DNA of 64,000 bases from Rossellomorea aquimaris (lineage in GTDB: Bacteria > Bacillota > Bacilli > Bacillales > Bacillaceae_B): assembly GCF_008180865.1 (NCBI RefSeq), contig NZ_VTEX01000003.1, forward strand, positions 2,501 to 66,500, in the 5' to 3' direction. Under the pieces are notes generated by a model. The model was not told the DNA's origin and made no database searches. It saw nothing but the letters and a program-made list of their open reading frames with translations. Below, in pieces: positions 58,878-64,000 of the stretch; within the stretch, counting starts at the first letter, position 1; the number at the start of each line of letters is the position of its first letter. Position numbers and translations under genes: made by a program.

Positions 58878-59277
58878 AGAATAAAACGTTCTCCAGCTCT
58901 TTTACAAGTTCTTTCCCGACTTCAATATATTCTTCCGGGAAGCTTGCATCGGGATCTTGTGGTTCGGAAAATTGATTGACCGAGCCTGAGAAGGTTCCGG
59001 TTGATGCGTTATCGTCCAAGCCACGCTGGTATTTATGAGAGAGAAGGAACGGTTTACCGAACTCAACCGTGGCCCCCCTTGAATCCAATTGACCGTCAAC
59101 AGACGTAAACGGCACTCTCAAATATTGGTAGCCAACTTCGTCATCAATTTTGTAATCAAAATAGCCGTGATCATAATCCCAATTACCACCTATCGAATAT
59201 CCAAGCGGCTTTAATAGCTGTTCAAGCTTATACAGTTGGTAATGCTGTCCTTCAATGTTAGATGAAAGCTCTATCAC
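58870..59277 (-). CDS. yugN: YugN-like protein
   Basis: 135 residues, soluble, matching the YugN family by size, context and the segments EGQHYQLYKLEQLLKPLGYS, NWDYDHGYFDYKIDDEVGYQ and YLRVPFTSVDGQLD. Family function is unknown. Its stop overlaps the end of the convergent yugO gene by eight bases, with no terminator between them, so the two mRNAs are antisense at their 3' ends. Confidence 0.87.
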   Translation of the reverse strand: MIELSSNIEGQHYQLYKLEQLLKPLGYSIGGNWDYDHGYFDYKIDDEVGYQYLRVPFTSVDGQLDSRGATVEFGKPFLLSHKYQRGLDDNASTGTFSGSVNQFSEPQDPDASFPEEYIEVGKELVKELENVLFSS

Positions 59278-59332
59278 GTGGATCCATCCCCTTTCTTTTA
59301 GGGATAGTTTCTCCTAAAGTGAAAGAAAAATG

Positions 59333-59370
59333 TAAAAAGAGCACTGAGATTTCCTCAGTGCTCTTTCCTT
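59333..59370. terminator. terminator of pgi
   Basis: AAAGAGCACTGAG, a six-base loop and CTCAGTGCTCTTT form a strong stem; on the minus strand TTTTTACATTT follows. Confidence 0.88.
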
Positions 59371-60718
59371 ATTTAAGGCGTTTTTCAAGCTCCGCCTTCT
59401 TCTCTTCAAAGCCTGGTTTCCCAAGAAGGGCGAACATATTTACTTTGTATGCTTCCACTCCAGGTTGGTCAAATGGATTTACACCCAGCAGGTATCCACT
59501 CATCGCACACGCTTTCTCGAAGAAGTACACGAGGTAACCGAATGTGTATGCATCCATCGCCGGAATTTCAACGATCAGGTTTGGTACGCCACCATCTGTA
59601 TGGGCAAGCAGGGTCCCTTCAAACGCTTTGTTGTTTACAAAATCAACCGTTTCACCGGCTAAATAGTTTAAGCCGTCCAAATCACTGTCAGCCTTCTCGA
59701 TTTTCAGCTCATGACGTGGCTCTGAAACCTTGATGACCGTTTCAAAAATGTCACGGCGTCCTTCTTGAACATATTGTCCAAGAGAATGAAGATCTGTTGA
59801 GAAGTTAGCTGAAGAAGGATAAATTCCCTTTTGGTCTTTCCCTTCACTTTCCCCAAATAGCTGCTTCCACCATTCAGAAAAGTATTGTAAACCAGGCTCA
59901 TAATTAATGAGCATTTCGATCGTTTTTCCTTTATTATATAGCGCGTTACGAACAGCAGCATATTGATAAGCAGGGTTCTCTGTAAGCTCAGATTTACTGA
60001 AATCTTCACGGGCCTGTGCAGCACCGTTCATCATCGTCTCGATTTCCACTCCGCTTACAGCAATCGGAAGCAGTCCAACGGCTGTAAGGACAGAATAGCG
60101 ACCGCCGATATCATCAGGAACAACGAATGTTTCATAGCCTTCGTCAGATGCCAATGTTTTAAGGGCCCCCTTCGATTTATCCGTTGTCGCATAGATGCGT
60201 TTGCGAGCTTCTTCCATCCCGTACTTTTCTTCCAGCTTTTTACGGAAGATACGGAAAGCTATCGCTGGTTCAGTCGTAGTTCCGGACTTCGAAATCACAT
60301 TGATGGAGAAGTCTTTTCCGTCAAGAAGGTCCATTAAGTCCTTCATGTATGTGGAGCTGATATTTTGTCCAACAAACAGGACCTGTGGAGTGGAACGCTT
60401 TTCTTTCGGAAGAGCATTGTAGAAGCTGTGGTTCAGCATTTCAATCGCTGCACGGGCTCCCAAATAAGAACCACCAATACCGATGACAAGAAGGACATCG
60501 GAATCATTTTTAATTTTCTCTGCTGATTTTTGAATGCGGGAAAACTCTTCTTTATCGTACTCAACAGGAAGGTCGATCCATCCCAGGAAGTCGTTCCCTG
60601 CACCTGTTTGTTCGTGTAACGAATGATGAGCAACCTTCACGGCATCACTTAAGTATGTAAGTTCATGTTCTCCAAAAAACGATAACGCTTTTGAATAATC
60701 AAAACGAATGTGTGTCAT
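59369..60718 (-). CDS. pgi: Glucose-6-phosphate isomerase
   Basis: 449 residues from ATG 60718 ([20 protein letters not shown]), six bases after GGAGG; an ATG at 60724 is too close to that site. PGI marks are [50 protein letters not shown] and the C-terminal lysine region [13 protein letters not shown]. It interconverts glucose 6-phosphate and fructose 6-phosphate and so links the PTS sugars imported by the systems in this window to glycolysis. Single-gene transcript. Confidence 0.97.
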   Translation of the reverse strand: MTHIRFDYSKALSFFGEHELTYLSDAVKVAHHSLHEQTGAGNDFLGWIDLPVEYDKEEFSRIQKSAEKIKNDSDVLLVIGIGGSYLGARAAIEMLNHSFYNALPKEKRSTPQVLFVGQNISSTYMKDLMDLLDGKDFSINVISKSGTTTEPAIAFRIFRKKLEEKYGMEEARKRIYATTDKSKGALKTLASDEGYETFVVPDDIGGRYSVLTAVGLLPIAVSGVEIETMMNGAAQAREDFSKSELTENPAYQYAAVRNALYNKGKTIEMLINYEPGLQYFSEWWKQLFGESEGKDQKGIYPSSANFSTDLHSLGQYVQEGRRDIFETVIKVSEPRHELKIEKADSDLDGLNYLAGETVDFVNNKAFEGTLLAHTDGGVPNLIVEIPAMDAYTFGYLVYFFEKACAMSGYLLGVNPFDQPGVEAYKVNMFALLGKPGFEEKKAELEKRLK

Positions 60719-60879
60719 AACCATCCTCCGATTAAAATATTTTCTTCTATCTCACTTTATCGAAAGCTGACCCGAGAATCAAGAAAGCCCCCTTTATGTA
60801 AGCGTGTGCATTGCAAACTTTTTTCAACTACTGTACTCACCTGCTAATATTCCCCTAATTTTTGGTGTACAAACCAATA

Positions 60880-60916
60880 CAGAGGGACGGACCTTCACAA
60901 GGTCCGTCCCTCCCAC
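60880..60916. terminator. strong hairpin after the alcohol dehydrogenase gene
   Basis: GAGGGACGGACCTT, a CAC loop and AAGGTCCGTCCCTC form a perfect 14-bp stem seven bases past the stop codon. The T tract after it on the minus strand is poor, so it may act with Rho-independent help or mainly protect the mRNA 3' end. Confidence 0.65.
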
Positions 60917-60922
60917 ATTTCA

Positions 60923-62086
60923 TTATAGAGATGCTCTCAGAATCGCAAGTACGTCATCTTTGTTTAATTTATTGAAGTTACCGAATTCGCCGTTCACCAT
61001 GGCTTTGTCTGCCATCAGGTCCAGTTGACTGTCGTCGATGTCATAGTCTGACAAGCGGGACGGTGCTCCGATGCTCGTCCAGAATTCACGAAGCTTTTCG
61101 ATTCCTTCCAGTGCCACTTCCTCTTCTGACTTACCGGCAGGGTCTACATTGAATACTCGTTCTGCCAGTTGAGCAAATCGTGAAGGATTCACTTTCAAGT
61201 TATGCTTCATCCAGTTCGGGAATAGGATCGCGAGTCCACCTGCATGTGGGATGTCGTATACGGCTGAAACGGCATGTTCAATGTTATGACTGGCCCAGTC
61301 ACCGTTGTAGCCCATTTGCAGCATTCCATTAAGGGCAATTGTTCCAGAGTACAGAATCGTCTCACGAAGCTCATAGTTTTCAAGATCATTGATCAACTTC
61401 GGAGCTGTTTCGATAACCGTAGTCAGAACGGACTCACACATACGGTCCTGAAGTGGTGTGTTGGTTGCATTATTGAAATACTGTTCAAACACGTGACTCA
61501 TCATATCCACCATACCGTAGATTGTATGATCTTTCGGTACTGTGAAGGTATTTACCGGATCCAGGATAGAGAATTGCGGGAATGTCACCGGGCTGCCCCA
61601 ACCATATTTCTCATTCGTTTCCCAATTCGTAATAACTGATCCTGCATTCATTTCAGAGCCGGTCGCTGCAAGAGTCAGGACTGTTCCGAATGGAAGAGCT
61701 TCTTTCGCAAAAGCTTTCTTCGTTACAAGATCCCATGCATCACCATCATACTTTGCACCAGCAGCAATTGCTTTTGTACAGTCGATGACACTTCCGCCAC
61801 CCACAGCTAATATAAATTCAATATTATTTTCTTTACTTATCTCTACACCTCGTCTGACTGTGGAAAGACGTGGATTCGGTTCTACTCCGGAAAGCTCGAA
61901 TACTTCGCTATCAATATCCTTCAATACAGACATTACCTGATCGTATAACCCATTACGCTTAATGCTTCCGCCACCATACACGACAAGCACTTTTTTACCA
62001 TATTGAGGTACCAATTCTTTCAGCTGTTCTACTTGCCCTTTTCCAAAAATCAATTTGGTTGGATTGTAAAAAGTAAAGTCATTCAT
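60923..62086 (-). CDS. Iron-type alcohol dehydrogenase (YugJ/BdhA-like)
   Basis: 387 residues of the iron-containing alcohol dehydrogenase family. The N-terminal NAD(P) domain has [19 protein letters not shown] and [20 protein letters not shown] at the pyrophosphate loop suits the NADPH-using BdhA/YqhD branch. Metal ligands fit Asp and His in [15 protein letters not shown] and the histidines in [20 protein letters not shown]. It probably reduces aldehydes such as butanal. B. subtilis has yugK and yugJ after pgi; here only one copy is seen. Confidence 0.93.
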   Translation of the reverse strand: MNDFTFYNPTKLIFGKGQVEQLKELVPQYGKKVLVVYGGGSIKRNGLYDQVMSVLKDIDSEVFELSGVEPNPRLSTVRRGVEISKENNIEFILAVGGGSVIDCTKAIAAGAKYDGDAWDLVTKKAFAKEALPFGTVLTLAATGSEMNAGSVITNWETNEKYGWGSPVTFPQFSILDPVNTFTVPKDHTIYGMVDMMSHVFEQYFNNATNTPLQDRMCESVLTTVIETAPKLINDLENYELRETILYSGTIALNGMLQMGYNGDWASHNIEHAVSAVYDIPHAGGLAILFPNWMKHNLKVNPSRFAQLAERVFNVDPAGKSEEEVALEGIEKLREFWTSIGAPSRLSDYDIDDSQLDLMADKAMVNGEFGNFNKLNKDDVLAILRASL

Positions 62087-62285
62087 TTTTTGTTACCTCC
62101 TTGTATTTTATAAGGGCCGAACTATTTCGTTACCCAAAATGTCTTAAACACATTTCCTATTATCGAATATATCATCCCCAAAATGCAAAGAACTTGCACA
62201 AGGAAATTTTGTTGCAGTCAAATTGAATAGGAATAGAGGCAATGGGAAACTTATAAATGAGCCATTCAATAAGGAGGAAAACAAC

Positions 62286-62519
62286 ATGAGTGCAATTCAA
62301 CGCATTGCTTTGGTTCTTACCATCATTGGTGCTGTGAACTGGGGACTTATCGGCTTCTTTCAATTCGATCTTGTTGCAGCCATCTTTGGTGGTCAAGATG
62401 CCGCTCTATCACGAATCATATACGGTTTAGTTGGTATTGCCGGTCTAATTAACCTTGGACTGTTATTTAAACCGACGGAAGAGCTTGAAAGAGAACCTCA
62501 TACTGAGCCTACGCGCTAA
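62286..62519 (+). CDS. yuzA: YuzA-like DUF378 membrane protein
   Basis: 77 residues from ATG 62286; AAGGAGG lies nine bases upstream, and the longer frame to 62223 is not supported. DUF378 marks are ALVLTIIGAVNWGLIGFFQF and SRIIYGLVGIAGLINLGLLF, giving two membrane helices and a short acidic tail. Function unknown. In B. subtilis yuzA lies in the same neighbourhood as pgi and yugJ, supporting the name. Confidence 0.88.
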   Translation: MSAIQRIALVLTIIGAVNWGLIGFFQFDLVAAIFGGQDAALSRIIYGLVGIAGLINLGLLFKPTEELEREPHTEPTR

Positions 62520-62542
62520 AAACTGGATCTCCGTACAATCTC

Positions 62543-62580
62543 TAAAAGGTGACCCATCCTCTGGGTCACCTTTCTTATTT
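62543..62580. terminator. bidirectional terminator between yuzA and the aldehyde dehydrogenase gene
   Basis: AAAGGTGACCCA, a five-base loop and TGGGTCACCTTT, with a T-rich plus-strand tail (TTTCTTATTT). Confidence 0.85.
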
Positions 62581-63978
62581 CAGTAACTTCTTAATGATCT
62601 GCATACCAAATCTTCCACTTGGATAACGGAAGCTTAAGTCAAACTTCGTCGTCTGTTTTAAGATGCTTTTGTAATGTGAGAAGGTTGAGAAGCTTGATTC
62701 TCCATGATAATTCCCAATCCCACTCTCCCCTACTCCCCCGAAAGGAAGGTACGGTGTAACGATGTGCATAAGTGTATCATTTACACAACCGCCACCGTAG
62801 GAAATCGATCCGTTTATTTTTTCTTCTGTAATTGGATTGCTCGTGAATAAATACAGGGCCAACGGCTTCGGCCGCTCTGTCACCAAATCAATGACTTCAT
62901 CAAGCTCCTCATATTCTATGACTGGGAAAACCGGGCCGAATATCTCATCCTGCATCACCGGTACAGTAAAATCTCTTGGCTTCATTAAAGTGGGTTCAAT
63001 TTTTAAGCTCCCAGCATCTACATTTCCCCCTAAGAGGATTTCTCCATCTTCCAAGTAGCTTGTTAAACGATTGAAATGACGCTCATTGACGATCCTACCA
63101 AATTTCTCACTCTTTAATGGTTCTGTTCCATAAAATTCAATAACCGTTTTCTTAAATTCAGTTATAAATTCATCTATCTTGCTTTTATGAATAAACAGGT
63201 AGTCAGGTGCAATACACGTTTGTCCGGCATTCGTCACTTTCCCGAATGCGATGCGCTTGGCAGCCAGAGGAATATCAGCGGTTTCATCCACGATACACGG
63301 GCTTTTCCCGCCCAATTCAAGAGTGACAGGAATCAACTGCTTTGCTGCTGCTTCCATCACTACTTTTCCGACTGGGACGCTCCCGGTAAAGAAAATATAA
63401 TCGAAAGGCTGTTTCAGGAGATGCTGTGTTGTTTCCACTCCTCCTTCAATTACGAAAAGCTGTCTTGGATCAAAATGAGTATTGATCATTTGCGCTAATA
63501 AAGCTGATGTAGAAGGAGTTAATTCTGATGGTTTAATGATGGCTGTATTACCGGCTGCGATCGCTCCAATGACAGGAGCAAGTGCAAGTTGGATCGGGTA
63601 ATTCCAAGGTGCTATGATCAGTGTTACCCCGTAAGGTTCCGGGACGGTATAGGCTTTCGAGCCAATATGTGTTTTCGCCGTTTTGACCTTTTTAGGTTCT
63701 GCCCATACGTCGATATTCTTGAGAACGAAACGAATTTCTTCAAGCAGGATTCCGATTTCTGTCGCATACGTTTCCATCTCGGATTTATTTAAATCTTTTT
63801 TCAATGCATCGATGATTTCTGCTTCATGATTTTTTATGACTGCTGAGAACTTCTCTAACAAGTCTTTTCTATATTGTATTGGCCGCGTAACCCCGGACTT
63901 AAAAAATTGCTTATGTTGATGAAGTGTTGATTCAACCGCTTCAATAGAAGCTTCCTCTATAATCATTTCAGTTGACAC
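62575..63978 (-). CDS. NAD(P)-dependent aldehyde dehydrogenase (YwdH-like)
   Basis: 467 residues. Class-3 type aldehyde dehydrogenase: IAPWNYPIQLALAPVIGAIA, FTGSVPVGKVV (coenzyme), the catalytic Glu in VTLELGGKSPCIVD and Cys in NAGQTCIAPDYL, then DEIFGPVFPVIEY. The C-terminal end FRYPSGRFGMQIIKKLLK is short and hydrophobic/basic, as in membrane-associated long-chain aldehyde dehydrogenases. I use GTG 63978 as start because GGAGGG is six bases before it; an overlapping ATG two bases earlier is in another frame. It may oxidise fatty or other hydrophobic aldehydes. Confidence 0.93.
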   Translation of the reverse strand: MSTEMIIEEASIEAVESTLHQHKQFFKSGVTRPIQYRKDLLEKFSAVIKNHEAEIIDALKKDLNKSEMETYATEIGILLEEIRFVLKNIDVWAEPKKVKTAKTHIGSKAYTVPEPYGVTLIIAPWNYPIQLALAPVIGAIAAGNTAIIKPSELTPSTSALLAQMINTHFDPRQLFVIEGGVETTQHLLKQPFDYIFFTGSVPVGKVVMEAAAKQLIPVTLELGGKSPCIVDETADIPLAAKRIAFGKVTNAGQTCIAPDYLFIHKSKIDEFITEFKKTVIEFYGTEPLKSEKFGRIVNERHFNRLTSYLEDGEILLGGNVDAGSLKIEPTLMKPRDFTVPVMQDEIFGPVFPVIEYEELDEVIDLVTERPKPLALYLFTSNPITEEKINGSISYGGGCVNDTLMHIVTPYLPFGGVGESGIGNYHGESSFSTFSHYKSILKQTTKFDLSFRYPSGRFGMQIIKKLLK

Positions 63979-64000
63979 ATGAATCCCTCCAGAACATTAA

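Noticed and set aside
1..64000. CRISPR arrays, rRNA genes, insertion sequences
   Set aside because: No regularly spaced identical repeats, no rRNA-like stretches and no transposase frames were found on reading both strands.

Overview
The window is chromosomal DNA from an endospore-forming member of the Bacillaceae (Bacillus or Rossellomorea type). The evidence is strong AGGAGG ribosome sites, the B. subtilis-like order yugO-yugN-pgi-alcohol dehydrogenase-yuzA, a CotY/CotZ-type spore-coat gene, a YheC/YheD-family gene, CcpA cre boxes, and the long imperfect palindromic repeats common in Bacillaceae. No rRNA genes or CRISPR arrays were seen. One tRNA gene is present.

Left chromosomal part (1-38.2 kb). 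The order is: a cut GNAT gene and an EamA transporter; two convergent MgtC/SapB membrane proteins; the fructose operon fruR-fruK-fruA with promoter, cre and repeated operator; lipoteichoic acid synthase; two orphan oligopeptide-type ABC permeases; and a secreted protein with three NlpC/P60 domains, of which only the first keeps its catalytic residues. From 13.36 to 26.04 kb lies the most unusual chromosomal locus: four Mur-ligase paralogs, one YheC/YheD-type and two other ATP-grasp ligases, an M14 zinc carboxypeptidase, a GNAT acetyltransferase and a CotY/CotZ-like coat protein, in divergent and convergent units. I read it as a candidate spore-associated, ATP-dependent amide (peptide or polymer) synthesis and trimming pathway. 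ATP-grasp plus Mur ligase is the chemistry of cyanophycin synthetase, here split over separate genes. Then come a sucrose operon (sacP-scrK-sacA) under an antiterminator with a visible RAT/terminator, a UPF0309 sugar isomerase-like protein, and a GlcNAc regulon (nagR, nagP, nagA, nagB) with two NagR-type operators.

Integrated element (38.30-55.57 kb). A 48-bp direct repeat, formed by the 3' end of a tRNA-Ala(GGC) gene, bounds a 17.2-kb element with a tyrosine integrase just inside the left end. Apart from a few short plus-strand genes, its genes form a leftward, phage-like series. It runs from a divergent repressor/operator region at 51.6 kb, through small early genes, an XRE regulator and a replication-type winged-helix gene next to 23-bp iterons flanking an AT-rich tract, to an HNH endonuclease, several translationally coupled tiny genes and a 933-residue tape measure protein. 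No capsid, portal, terminase, tail tube, baseplate, holin or lysin gene is recognisable. It looks like a phage satellite or a strongly reduced prophage that kept or acquired a tape measure gene. A promoter facing outward at the right end has no gene before attR and would face the integrase after circularisation.

Right chromosomal part (55.6-64 kb). This holds a lactate monooxygenase-like FMN enzyme, a RimJ/RimL-type acetyltransferase, a YugO-type potassium channel, YugN, glucose-6-phosphate isomerase, an iron-type alcohol dehydrogenase, YuzA and an aldehyde dehydrogenase. Many starts were moved downstream of the longest frame because a clear ribosome binding site lies inside it; these cases are stated. 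All calls come from reading the sequence alone, without database searches.
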